Positions 56,503 to 64,000 of a DNA stretch of 64,000 bases are shown piece by piece. The stretch is taken from assembly GCF_014836595.1 (NCBI RefSeq), contig NZ_JACSQO010000002.1:496001-560000 (forward strand). The letters run 5' to 3'. Within the stretch, counting starts at the first letter, position 1; each line of letters begins with the position of its first letter. The notes under the pieces were generated by a model. That model saw only the letters and a program-made list of their open reading frames with translations, searched no databases and was not told where the DNA came from. This DNA is from Psychrobacillus faecigallinarum (lineage in GTDB: Bacteria > Bacillota > Bacilli > Bacillales_A > Planococcaceae). Made by a program: the position numbers and the translations under genes.

Positions 56503-56545
56503 ATTAGTTAAATTTAGCGTTCAACCATCAAAAAGGGGAAACTTT

Positions 56546-56992
56546 GTGGAAATAAGATTACAAGAATTAAGTTCAGAAAACTGGTATGAATGCTGCCAAC
56601 TAGAAATTTCTGAGGAACAGAAAGAATATATAGATACAAATGCAATCTCAATCGCACAGTCCAAGTTTGAAGTTACCTTAAAGCCATATGCGATTATTTG
56701 TGATGGAGCTATAGTTGGATTTCTAATGTATAATTCGGTTAAAGAAGAGCTTGATGGCTACTGGATATATAGAATAATGATTGATAAGAAATTTCAAGGG
56801 AAGGGCATTGGAAGGATTGCTTCAGAACTGATGCTTTTCGAAATGTCTAAACTACCTGATGTGAAAAAAATGGTAGTTGGTTATCACCCGGACAATCTAG
56901 GAGCACATAATCTATATTCAAAACTTGGGTTCATCAATAATGGTGATAGGTTTGGAAAAGAGATGGCCGTTGTCAAATATATAAATGAATAA
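56546..56992 (+). CDS. GNAT-family N-acetyltransferase
   Basis: 148 residues from GTG 56546, which has AAAGGGG upstream and gives MEIRLQELSSENW; an open extension to 56486 has no start signal. Acetyl-CoA loop IMIDKKFQGKGIGRIA and the C-terminal NLGAHNLYSKLGFI are typical. Resembles the spermidine/spermine acetyltransferase-like (BltD) group; substrate not certain. Confidence 0.88.
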   Translation: MEIRLQELSSENWYECCQLEISEEQKEYIDTNAISIAQSKFEVTLKPYAIICDGAIVGFLMYNSVKEELDGYWIYRIMIDKKFQGKGIGRIASELMLFEMSKLPDVKKMVVGYHPDNLGAHNLYSKLGFINNGDRFGKEMAVVKYINE

Positions 56993-56998
56993 ATTAGT

Positions 56999-57030
56999 AA
57001 AAGGAAGAACCAATTTGGTGCTTCCTTTTT
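56999..57030. terminator. Two-way terminator
   Basis: AAAAGGAAG..ACCA/TGGT..CTTCCTTTTT stem; T-rich on the plus strand, T on the minus side as well. It separates the GNAT gene from the convergent gene at 57058. Confidence 0.8.
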
Positions 57031-57057
57031 GTTTTCTTTAGATGGAGCGGTCTTTAA

Positions 57058-58260
57058 CTATTCTAAAACTTTTAGATCGTAAGAATAAATACTTTTCTTT
57101 TGAACACTTGATAATAAATCGTGGAAACCAGTAATATCTAAAGTATTTACACGGCTACCATTGTCTAAATTATATTCCTCTAAATAGTATTTTTCTTTTT
57201 TTTCATCGCTATATCTTAGCACATAAAGTGAGTTATCTTTAAAATAAGTTTCCTCGTTGTGTCTGATTTTTGATTTACTAGCATTTTCTATGGAAAATTT
57301 CTTTTGAATTTCTTCGTTTTTTGTATCGAATGTATATACATCTCCTAGACCATTGATAAAATACAAAACGTCTTGGTGAATATGAGCAGAGTTTTTAAAA
57401 TTATAAGGAATAGTGGACACCAAATCCTTCATGTCTTTATATTCTATAAAATCATAAACCTCCTGCTCATAAGTATCCTTTGCAATTCGGTAAAGGGAAG
57501 TTTTTTCGTTAAAATCATCAATTACAGATGAAAGTATCAAATAATAATTTTTTTTATCTGAAAGCAAAGGAGCCAATGAATTAAAAAATTCATTCTTTGG
57601 TGTGTCTAACATAGTCAAATGATCGACCTCTAATGAACTATCAAAAGTAACTTGCCTTAAATCGAATTGGTTTTTATCAACATCCTGTGTAAGTATATTA
57701 ACTTTGTCGCCTTCTATCCCAGAGGAAGCAATATAAAAGGGAATGCTATCTGTTTGAAATTTTTCTTTGTTTCCAAAACGGACATCAGAAAGATAGCCGC
57801 TTCCGTCTTGAGTGAATCCACTATTATAAATACTAAAAAATATATTTTTGTTCTCGATAAAACCAGTACGCTCACCAGTGTATTGGTCCGTTTTCATTGG
57901 AAATTCTTTATAATCCTCCCCAACTATCCGTACCTTGTTTTTTTCCTCTAGAAAAACACTGTTTTCATAAACAGCCGTGCTACCTAACTCCAAGCCTTCC
58001 ATTTTTAGCGCTTGTGCCTTACCTTTCTGATCGATAAAAACCGCAAAGCTAAATCCTTCTCCGTCAATATCCTGATCAGCGGTAGTAGACAGGTAGATAA
58101 TAGCTTTTTTATTATGTAAAAAATTTTCCTTCTCCAAATCAGCTATAGATAGAAGCAAATTACTATCTGCGCTTGTAGGGTTGAAAAATAAAGTGTAAGT
58201 AAAATAAAAGAAAACCCCTAGGCCAAACATTCCAATAATAGTTATAATATTTCTTTTCAT
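57058..58260 (-). CDS. Hypothetical membrane-anchored extracytoplasmic protein
   Basis: 400 residues: N-terminal signal anchor (5-26), then an all-beta external region with regularly spaced blades (IYNSGFTQDGSGYLSDV, YYLILSSVIDDF, VLYFINGLGDVYTFD, SLYVLRYSDEKKEKYYLEEYN), which suggests a beta-propeller. No family recognised. Ribosome site AGGAGGG. It follows the secreted papain-like gene on the same strand and may be cotranscribed. Confidence 0.72.
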   Translation of the reverse strand: MKRNIITIIGMFGLGVFFYFTYTLFFNPTSADSNLLLSIADLEKENFLHNKKAIIYLSTTADQDIDGEGFSFAVFIDQKGKAQALKMEGLELGSTAVYENSVFLEEKNKVRIVGEDYKEFPMKTDQYTGERTGFIENKNIFFSIYNSGFTQDGSGYLSDVRFGNKEKFQTDSIPFYIASSGIEGDKVNILTQDVDKNQFDLRQVTFDSSLEVDHLTMLDTPKNEFFNSLAPLLSDKKNYYLILSSVIDDFNEKTSLYRIAKDTYEQEVYDFIEYKDMKDLVSTIPYNFKNSAHIHQDVLYFINGLGDVYTFDTKNEEIQKKFSIENASKSKIRHNEETYFKDNSLYVLRYSDEKKEKYYLEEYNLDNGSRVNTLDITGFHDLLSSVQKKSIYSYDLKVLE

Positions 58261-58329
58261 TTATATAACCCTCCTAAAGGTTAAATGACAATAGGCAGCA
58301 ATGCTATTTGTGCCTATTGCCATTTTGTT

Positions 58330-59052
58330 TTAAATATTTCTAACTAATTTTGTACTAGGAGCATCTCTAACGTCTCTTGGATATACACCAAGGCCTCCAT
58401 CATCATCTAAATCTAAATTACCATTAAGTTTATAAGCCGACCAGATAAGTTTAGAGCAGTTTTTAGCTCCATTGTGACCAGTAGAACGATTGGTAGCGAA
58501 ATTGTATGAATAACTCTGTCCTACCTGTGAGTATGCCCAGTTCGCTGCATTATTTCTATTAGTTGTAGTAGTACTTACTGATTTGACTAATGCGCCTGAA
58601 CTATCCACTTTACGAGCTGTAGTGGAAATAGTACGTACTCCAGCTGATGGCACGGATTCTACTATAGTTGTGGAAGTGTAATATAAGCCTACGTGCCCAT
58701 GATCAAGGTATGCAGTTTGTGAAGGCGTGTAGTAGAAGTTACCTTTTGTACTGTTGCCTACGCTTACAGTCCCGCCACTATCACCGCTTGTTTGATTGGA
58801 TTTTGCTTCTGCCAATCCCTGAGCTTGATCGTTCTTTAACTCTTTGTAGATTTGTTCTAAAATTTGTTGCTCTGCTTCTCCAGTGTTTTTTGCAATTTCT
58901 TCTACGCTGGACATTAATTCATTGCTAGAAACGTCTGGCTGGAGTGTCAAAATTTCGTCAAGGTACGAGTAACTGTTGGCAGAGGCACCACTAAAGGAAG
59001 TTGAAGCTAATAACATTGCCGTGAATGATAAAGCTGCGAATGATTTTTTCAT
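58330..59052 (-). CDS. Secreted permuted papain-like (C92/YiiX-type) enzyme
   Basis: 240 residues with a Sec signal peptide (cut after ASA, about 25), a helical acidic segment (30-85) and a catalytic domain in which His120 (LDHGHVGLYY) precedes Cys199 (GAKNCSKLIW). The His-before-Cys order is the mark of circularly permuted papain-fold enzymes, which act as amidases or peptidases on wall peptides or lipids. Strong site AAAGGAG. Extracellular or wall-associated. Substrate not known. Confidence 0.8.
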   Translation of the reverse strand: MKKSFAALSFTAMLLASTSFSGASANSYSYLDEILTLQPDVSSNELMSSVEEIAKNTGEAEQQILEQIYKELKNDQAQGLAEAKSNQTSGDSGGTVSVGNSTKGNFYYTPSQTAYLDHGHVGLYYTSTTIVESVPSAGVRTISTTARKVDSSGALVKSVSTTTTNRNNAANWAYSQVGQSYSYNFATNRSTGHNGAKNCSKLIWSAYKLNGNLDLDDDGGLGVYPRDVRDAPSTKLVRNI

Positions 59053-59305
59053 AATACAACTCCTTTTTCATATTTTTACTTCATCTATAATATTAATTTA
59101 ATTGTATAATTTTACAATTGGGAAAAATATTAGGTAATAAAAGAGTTGTTAATAATTTTTTAAGTAATAATGATGATATTCTGATAAATGTACAGAAAAG
59201 ATATATCGTTTAGTGGGAAAAATATTTTCCTCTAGAACAACAAGCAGGAAAAGTATCCCTTTGTCTTGAATTTAATAAAAGAGAATGTTATTAAGGAGAA
59301 TGATA

Positions 59306-60139
59306 ATGGAGATAAAATCTGTATTAAGAAAATGGCAAAGTAAAAAAGGAGAGATAGATAACTTAGAAGAACTAGTAACAGAAATGCTTAAAAATATAGG
59401 AACAATCGATGCTGAGCTAAGAGACAGTTTAATTTACTCTTCATTTTATCTTTTAATAAAGGACAATAAATTATCGAATGAACTCATGGAAAAAGTCCTG
59501 ATTAGTTGTTTATCGAAGGAGTATTTGTTTAAAGGTATAGGTGAAGTAGAAACCGACACTGTGTTTACAAGGTCGTTTTCGTCATTAGTAATAGCTTTGA
59601 TAGTAGAAAAGGATAAAACAAAAGGATTTTTGGAAAAACAGCTGTTAGAAGAAGTGTTTGAAAAAACGATTATATACTTACAATCAGAAAAAGATGTAAG
59701 AGGTTATGTAGAAGGGAAAGGATGGGCGCATAGTATTGCCCATGGAGCAGATCTGTTAGAAACTCTTATTAGCCACCCATCCTTCAATTTGTTAAATAGT
59801 GAGAAATGCCTTACAACAATAACTGCATGTATTTGGAAGGATTATGTTTTCCAGGACGATGAGGATGAGCGGCTACTCTTTGCAGTAGAGGCACTTTTAG
59901 AAAAAGGATTATCGGAGGAGATACTTATAGATTGGGTGCACAACTTTGAAAAATTATTAGACCCAACAGTAAGTCGTGAAGAGAATTCTTTAACCTTTTA
60001 TAAATATAGGTCTAATGTCATGAACTTCTTAAAGTCACTGTATTTTCGTTTATCGTATCGTGGAGAAAGTATAAATACACAGCTTCAAATTAAAAAATCC
60101 TTAAAAAACTTACATAACGCTATGTATAAAAGGGAGTAA
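59306..60139 (+). CDS. DUF2785 family protein
   Basis: 277 residues, all-helical. WAHSIAHGADLLETLISHPSF and DDEDERLLFAVEALLEKGL match the DUF2785 family of Bacilli. Start ATG 59306 has AAGGAG seven bases upstream; ATG 59300 is too near. No signal peptide. Role unknown; neighbours give no clue. Confidence 0.85.
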   Translation: MEIKSVLRKWQSKKGEIDNLEELVTEMLKNIGTIDAELRDSLIYSSFYLLIKDNKLSNELMEKVLISCLSKEYLFKGIGEVETDTVFTRSFSSLVIALIVEKDKTKGFLEKQLLEEVFEKTIIYLQSEKDVRGYVEGKGWAHSIAHGADLLETLISHPSFNLLNSEKCLTTITACIWKDYVFQDDEDERLLFAVEALLEKGLSEEILIDWVHNFEKLLDPTVSREENSLTFYKYRSNVMNFLKSLYFRLSYRGESINTQLQIKKSLKNLHNAMYKRE

Positions 60140-60302
60140 TGTTTCTAATCTCAAGCGTAGGATGAAGTGGATGCTTCAGTATTTATTTTTTATGTACTAA
60201 TATATTTTAGTAATTAGAACAAAAGTAATTATATACATACATTATACATAAAAATGTCCTCAATTAAATGAAGGATTCTTTGTTAGAAAAAAGGAGCCCG
60301 TA

Positions 60303-60797
60303 ATGACTAATGAAATAACAGTAGTGTGGGGAGGGCATCCAGTCAAGCTAATATGGCAGCCTTCAAAGGTAGTCCTGAAAGAAGATATTGTGACTAGTGT
60401 TCACGGTTGTTGTTTTCATGCAGGAAAAGTGTTATTAGTTCGAGTGAAAAATAGAGGATTTAATATGCCAGGCGGACATGTAGAAGCTAATGAAACTCCT
60501 GAAGAAACTCTCCATAGAGAAATTTACGAAGAAGGCTATGTCAAAGGAGATGCAACTTATATTGGAGCGATTGAGGTTAACCACAAAGACAATCCTTTTT
60601 ATATAGTAAATGGTAAATACCCTCTCATCGGCTATCAATTATTCTATCGTTTAGATATTGAAGATTGCTTTCCCTTTTTAAGAGAGAATGAAGCAACTAC
60701 ACGTATTTGGGTCGAACCAGAGGAAGTACCATACGTAATTGATGATCATGAACTAATTATAACTATATTAAGAGAAGCAGAAATCATTAATAATTAA
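60303..60797 (+). CDS. NUDIX hydrolase
   Basis: 164 residues. Nudix box is complete: GGHVEANETPEETLHREIYEEGY, with the REIYEEG catalytic helix. It should hydrolyse a nucleoside diphosphate linked to another moiety; substrate not predictable. Ribosome site AAAGGAG. The N-terminus has an extra 35 residues before the fold. Confidence 0.92.
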   Translation: MTNEITVVWGGHPVKLIWQPSKVVLKEDIVTSVHGCCFHAGKVLLVRVKNRGFNMPGGHVEANETPEETLHREIYEEGYVKGDATYIGAIEVNHKDNPFYIVNGKYPLIGYQLFYRLDIEDCFPFLRENEATTRIWVEPEEVPYVIDDHELIITILREAEIINN

Positions 60798-60862
60798 TAG
60801 AACGAATGAAATGAATTTACAATAAAAATGATTTTTAATAGTAATTAGTTTATAAAGAAAAA

Positions 60863-60898
60863 TAAAACGCTCCAAACCATTAAGGTTTGGAGCGTTTG
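60863..60898 (-). terminator. Terminator after the acidic lipoprotein gene
   Basis: Perfect 14-base stem AAACGCTCCAAACC/GGTTTGGAGCGTTT (60865-60897); on the minus strand TTTTATTTTT follows. Confidence 0.9.
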
Positions 60899-60902
60899 GT
60901 TA

Positions 60903-61202
60903 TTATTTAGCTTCAGTTGAACTATCTGGAACAGCCTCTGTTTCAGTGCCTTCTGTTTCACTATTTTCTGCGCCAGTGGTGTCGTCCGTTCCATCAGTAC
61001 CTGTTGTACTATCTTGGTCGTCCTGCGTATCTACTTCTCCTTCATTTTCTGAATCCAAACCAGAATCGTTTTGTCCGTCATCTTCAAGAGTTGGGTCTTC
61101 TACTTCAATATCATTGATATCTGCATCATCATCATCTCCACAAGCTCCTAACAATAATGCTGAACTTAAAACTATTGGTAAAGCGAATATTCTTTTCTTC
61201 AT
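60903..61202 (-). CDS. Very acidic small lipoprotein
   Basis: 99 residues from ATG 61202 (GGAGG upstream). Lipoprotein signal peptide with lipobox LLGAC, then an almost purely Asp/Glu/Thr/Ser/Gly tail without aromatic residues. The tail should be disordered and strongly negative, perhaps a wall spacer or cation binder. Low-complexity; no family. Confidence 0.75.
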   Translation of the reverse strand: MKKRIFALPIVLSSALLLGACGDDDDADINDIEVEDPTLEDDGQNDSGLDSENEGEVDTQDDQDSTTGTDGTDDTTGAENSETEGTETEAVPDSSTEAK

Positions 61203-61400
61203 CTTAAATTCCTCCATTCAAATTGTTCTTTTATTTACTTAATGTGTTAGGCCTACTTTATGTCTACCTCATTATAATAACTTTAAACTTTTTTCTTCAA
61301 GAATCTTATTATTAGAAAAAATGTAATATAAAAACATGGATAATATATATGATATAATTTAGTCTTATGAGAATTTTTGATGCTGAAAGGAGGCATTCGG

Positions 61401-62636
61401 TTGCTACAAACTTTTCTGATTAATATATTATTTATTACTTTACCTGTTCTACTTTTTGTCGTCTTTTTAGATAACAAAAAGAGAAAAGAATATATATACT
61501 TTTTCATACTATCTTCATCAATATCAATGATTTTATGCATGATTTATCCAATTAGATTAGAATTAGGTTTTACAGTTGATTTAAGATACATACCGTTTTT
61601 CACTTTGGCTCTTTACGGTGGCTATAAGAAATTGTTTCCACTTTATATTATTTTAAATATAGTACGTTTTTTTGTAGGGGGAGAAGGAGTTATACAATCC
61701 TTTATTTTCTCAACTGTAGCTTTTGCTATTGTTCCACTAATGCACAAAAGGTTTATTAATTATTCCCCTAAGAAGAGAATATTCACTGGTATTTTAATGG
61801 TATTAATCAACGATTTGACTTATTTAATTTCTCTTACTACTTTTTTTGACAAACTAACTACTGAATATTGGACTGTTGCTGCTTATATTATTGTTACATA
61901 TGTCATAGTTATGTTGTTTAACTTGAGTATGGTCGAGAAAATTTTATCTAATATTAAACAGCGAGATAATTTTCTTCGAGCGGAGAGGTTGCATGTGATG
62001 AGCGAATTATCTGCGAGTGTCTCTCATGAAATAAGAAATCCTCTAACTGTAACAAATGGCTTTTTACAATTATTAAGCGTCTCAAAAGATATTACTCCAA
62101 ATGATAAAGTTTATATTGATTATTCTTTGAAGGAGTTAAATAGAGCTGAAAACATACTAAATGATTTTTTAGCATTTGCTAAGCCTCAATCGGTTCATAT
62201 GGTTCAATCTACATTAGAAGAGGAATTAGTATACGTTAAAAATGTTATGATGCCTTATGCTAAATTCCATGAAGTCGAAATCTTGCTATTATTTCAGAAC
62301 ACAGTGAAGATTAAATTTGATCAAAATCAAATGAAACAGTGCATAATTAATCTACTAAAAAATGGTGTAGAATCAATGAAAGGCAAGGGGGGACTTCTTC
62401 TTGTACGGGCCGAACAGCAAGGAAAAAATCTAATCATTACGATAGAGGATGAAGGAATAGGCATGACTTCCGAAGAAATAAGCCAGTTGGGGAAACCTTA
62501 TTATTCTAATAAAAAAGAGGGTACAGGATTAGGTATGCTAATGGTATATGGGACAATTTCCACATTAAAAGGAAATGTAGAAGTAAAAAGTCAAAAAGGA
62601 AAAGGGACTATATTTACTATAACTATACCAGTTTAA
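61401..62636 (+). CDS. KinB-like membrane sensor histidine kinase
   Basis: 411 residues from TTG 61401 (AAAGGAGG seven bases upstream). Six hydrophobic helices (3-180) of the 5TM-LYT type, then the dimerisation domain with SVSHEIRNPL (His209) and an ATPase domain with NLLKNGVESM, EDEGIGMT and GTGLGMLMVYG. No partner regulator is adjacent, as for the sporulation kinases KinA-E that feed Spo0F. I infer a phosphorelay kinase; the signal is unknown. Confidence 0.88.
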   Translation: MLQTFLINILFITLPVLLFVVFLDNKKRKEYIYFFILSSSISMILCMIYPIRLELGFTVDLRYIPFFTLALYGGYKKLFPLYIILNIVRFFVGGEGVIQSFIFSTVAFAIVPLMHKRFINYSPKKRIFTGILMVLINDLTYLISLTTFFDKLTTEYWTVAAYIIVTYVIVMLFNLSMVEKILSNIKQRDNFLRAERLHVMSELSASVSHEIRNPLTVTNGFLQLLSVSKDITPNDKVYIDYSLKELNRAENILNDFLAFAKPQSVHMVQSTLEEELVYVKNVMMPYAKFHEVEILLLFQNTVKIKFDQNQMKQCIINLLKNGVESMKGKGGLLLVRAEQQGKNLIITIEDEGIGMTSEEISQLGKPYYSNKKEGTGLGMLMVYGTISTLKGNVEVKSQKGKGTIFTITIPV

Positions 62637-62703
62637 AAAAGAGTTAAAAGTAACTGGTTCTATTAAAAATACGTTTTTGAAATTATAATAATATGTTTAA
62701 TAA

Positions 62704-62762
62704 AAGCACCGCAATTGATACAACCTTTAATAAGGTATGTGTCAGTTGTGGTGTTTTTTTAT
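62704..62762 (+). terminator. Long imperfect terminator after the kinase gene
   Basis: CACCGCAAtTGATACAaCCTT pairs with AAGG..TGTGTCAgTTGTGGTG, followed by seven T. Confidence 0.8.
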
Positions 62763-62910
62763 GTAGTCAATCGACTTTAGATAGAATAATGTAACTCGTT
62801 GTTCGTAGAAAGATCGTAGCAATAGTCACAATAGACGAAAGGTAAAACTATCATCCTTAAAGAAAGGTTAAATCATTTTAAATATAATAAAAGTAAATAA
62901 AACAGAGTGA

Positions 62911-63291
62911 TCAGTTAGGGGGTGAAGAGATTCTTAAATAATATCCATCTGGATCGACCAAACGAAAATCTTTCAGGCCCCATTCTTGTTGTTTTAGTTG
63001 GGATTCTAATTCAATTTTCATCTCACTTACACGTTGATGAAAACTTTGAATATCAGGAACAATAATGATTATCTCTACACCAACTCCTTTTCGGGAGGTG
63101 CTAATATTACTGAAATAATGGTCCTTTGAAAGAATATTTTGTTGCGTTAAAAGTATATTGAGATTTTTGGATCTAAATCTAGCACTAGTTTCATTTTGAG
63201 AATATAAATCTAATTGAATTACGTTTTTATAAAAGTCAACAGACCTTTTCAAATTTTGTACGAACAATTCTAAACGCATATAAACATCCAT
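62911..63291 (-). CDS. VOC (glyoxalase/bleomycin resistance) fold protein
   Basis: 126 residues from ATG 63291 (GGAGG upstream). One vicinal oxygen chelate unit of two beta-alpha-beta-beta-beta modules: MRLELFVQNLKRSVDFYKNVI and the C-terminal EWGLKDFRLVDPDGYYLRISS. Metal ligands of such proteins vary; function (glyoxalase-like, resistance or other) cannot be told. Confidence 0.88.
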   Translation of the reverse strand: MDVYMRLELFVQNLKRSVDFYKNVIQLDLYSQNETSARFRSKNLNILLTQQNILSKDHYFSNISTSRKGVGVEIIIIVPDIQSFHQRVSEMKIELESQLKQQEWGLKDFRLVDPDGYYLRISSPPN

Positions 63292-63297
63292 TTTCAA

Positions 63298-63588
63298 ACC
63301 TCCATAGATAAAAAATAGTTACATCAAAGTGATAACGAGTGAATATAATTCGTGTTTCCAATGTTAATAATACTAAATTTAATTGTTTTATTATTCATTC
63401 AAAGGGCTGAATATATTCTACATTTTAAATTTAGGGGGTTTTAAGTTACTTCACATTCCGTAAATAATGTGTAATAACCAAAATCGGAGTTTAGTAGAAC
63501 ACGAAAAAATATTAATAAGTTGGTGATTTAATGTTATTAACATATTTGTAATGATACTATATACTCGATTGTAGATGATTAGTCAACA
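63298..63588 (+). other. AT-rich gene-free stretch
   Basis: No coding frame or clear regulatory element seen besides likely promoter sequence for the VOC gene at its left end. Confidence 0.5.
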
Positions 63589-63622
63589 AAAAGACCGCTG
63601 CTCATTGAAGCAGCGGCTTTTA
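63589..63622 (-). terminator. Terminator of the last minus-strand gene
   Basis: On the minus strand AAGCCGCTGCT/AGCAGCGGTCTT (one bulged base) followed by TTTTTG. Confidence 0.85.
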
Positions 63623-63624
63623 AA

Positions 63625-63999
63625 TTAGATAATTATTTGGGTATTTTCACCGGATGAATCAGGATAATAAAGGTCTTTACGGAGGCAAACATCCTTATGT
63701 GTTAAGGTTTCGCCTTTAAAACGAAGCCAAATCTCATCATCTGCCATTACACCATGTGTTTTCCGAACAATGCCCCAACGATTATACGCTTGCAAACCAA
63801 GACTCTTGAGTAACTCATCGGCATTGGCACGTGTTGGTGGAAACGTACGCCATTTAAGCCACTTCTCCAGTTCTTCTAGCGTAATATGACCTTCCATAAT
63901 CGGTGAAAATTGTTTATTAAAGTCTACTATATAGTTCACGACATAAGGTGTGCCACCATTTGCGGGTTTTAAATCAACTGTAGCAATTACATCGTCCAT
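63625..63999 (-). CDS. Hypothetical protein, possibly cut by the window edge
   Basis: 124 residues from ATG 63999; the true start may lie beyond the window. LEELEKWLKWRTFPPTRANADELLKSLGL and KTHGVMADDEIWLRFKGETLTHKDV recall a small domain often encoded next to HipA-like kinases in Firmicutes (order: WL..R..P..R, LL..LGL, THG, W.RF.GE.LT..DV). That likeness is from memory and unconfirmed; no kinase gene is in view. If correct, the partner would follow on the minus strand or lie outside. Confidence 0.55.
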   Translation of the reverse strand: MDDVIATVDLKPANGGTPYVVNYIVDFNKQFSPIMEGHITLEELEKWLKWRTFPPTRANADELLKSLGLQAYNRWGIVRKTHGVMADDEIWLRFKGETLTHKDVCLRKDLYYPDSSGENTQIII

Positions 64000-64000
64000 C

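Noticed and set aside
58270..58325. CAATAGGCA/TGCCTATTG hairpin as terminator between the two secreted-protein genes
   Set aside because: Nine-pair stem with a 13-base loop and no T run on either strand; could be a processing site but termination is not supported.
60946..61242. 98-codon plus-strand frame over the acidic lipoprotein gene
   Set aside because: Ser/Pro-rich antisense of a low-complexity Asp/Glu tail, no start signal; the minus-strand gene has signal peptide, lipobox and ribosome site.

Overview
The window is a low-GC, AT-rich Firmicutes chromosome segment. Gene order (gcvPB - yqhL - lipM - papA - efp - spoIIIA genes - accBC - yqhY - nusB - folD - xseAB - ispA - dxs - tlyA - argR - recN - spoIVB - spo0A, then glpQ - yqzF - bkdR - bcd - lpd - bkd) is that of Bacillus subtilis and its relatives, with insertions and losses. 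Strong AGGAGG-type ribosome sites, TTG/GTG starts, a T-box, and LexA and NrdR boxes fit Bacillales. The combination suggests a spore-forming or formerly spore-forming member of the Planococcaceae/Caryophanaceae (Psychrobacillus-like); that family assignment is inference, not a search result.

Layout. 1-1.85 kb: end of the glycine cleavage operon (gcvPA partial, gcvPB). 1.9-7.7 kb: accessory island with a 41-base tandem repeat, a broken small ORF, a SUFU-domain protein, a fused DppB/DppC-type permease overlapping an alpha/beta hydrolase, and an AAA ATPase split by an in-frame TAA. 7.7-14.1 kb: rhodanese yqhL, lipM, class II ribonucleotide reductase nrdJ with two NrdR boxes, yqhR-like, papA, efp. 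14.1-17.5 kb: a reduced spoIIIA operon (AC, AD, short AE, a 51-residue protein in the AF slot, a damaged AG, AH; no AA or AB). 17.5-31.2 kb: housekeeping block (fatty acid, folate, isoprenoid, repair) ending in spoIVB and spo0A. 31.2-42.6 kb: FapA-like protein, glpQ, yqzF and the branched-chain keto acid dehydrogenase locus. 42.7-47.4 kb: LLM flavoprotein, SOS-controlled YolD-like protein, VC0807-like membrane protein, divergent citR/citA. 47.4-64 kb: loosely packed accessory genes, including a T-box-controlled second-type methionyl-tRNA synthetase, an atypical kinase, a DUF2268 lipoprotein protease, a secreted papain-like enzyme and a KinB-like sensor kinase.

How parts fit. Lipoylation links several genes: lipM makes octanoyl-GcvH, the glycine cleavage genes use it, and bkdB is another lipoyl carrier reoxidised by the Lpd encoded beside it. 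The bkd locus lacks ptb and buk. Its regulator BkdR has lost the GAFTGA loop that contacts sigma-54, and the bcd promoter looks like a sigma-A promoter with a palindrome in its spacer, so control of this operon appears to have been rewired. The sporulation genes give a mixed picture: Spo0A, its sigma-H-type promoter and the SpoIVB active site are intact, while the SpoIIIA channel genes are shortened, partly missing and probably frameshifted. Together with the broken AAA ATPase this suggests ongoing gene decay, or sequence errors; reads from the same DNA would separate the two.
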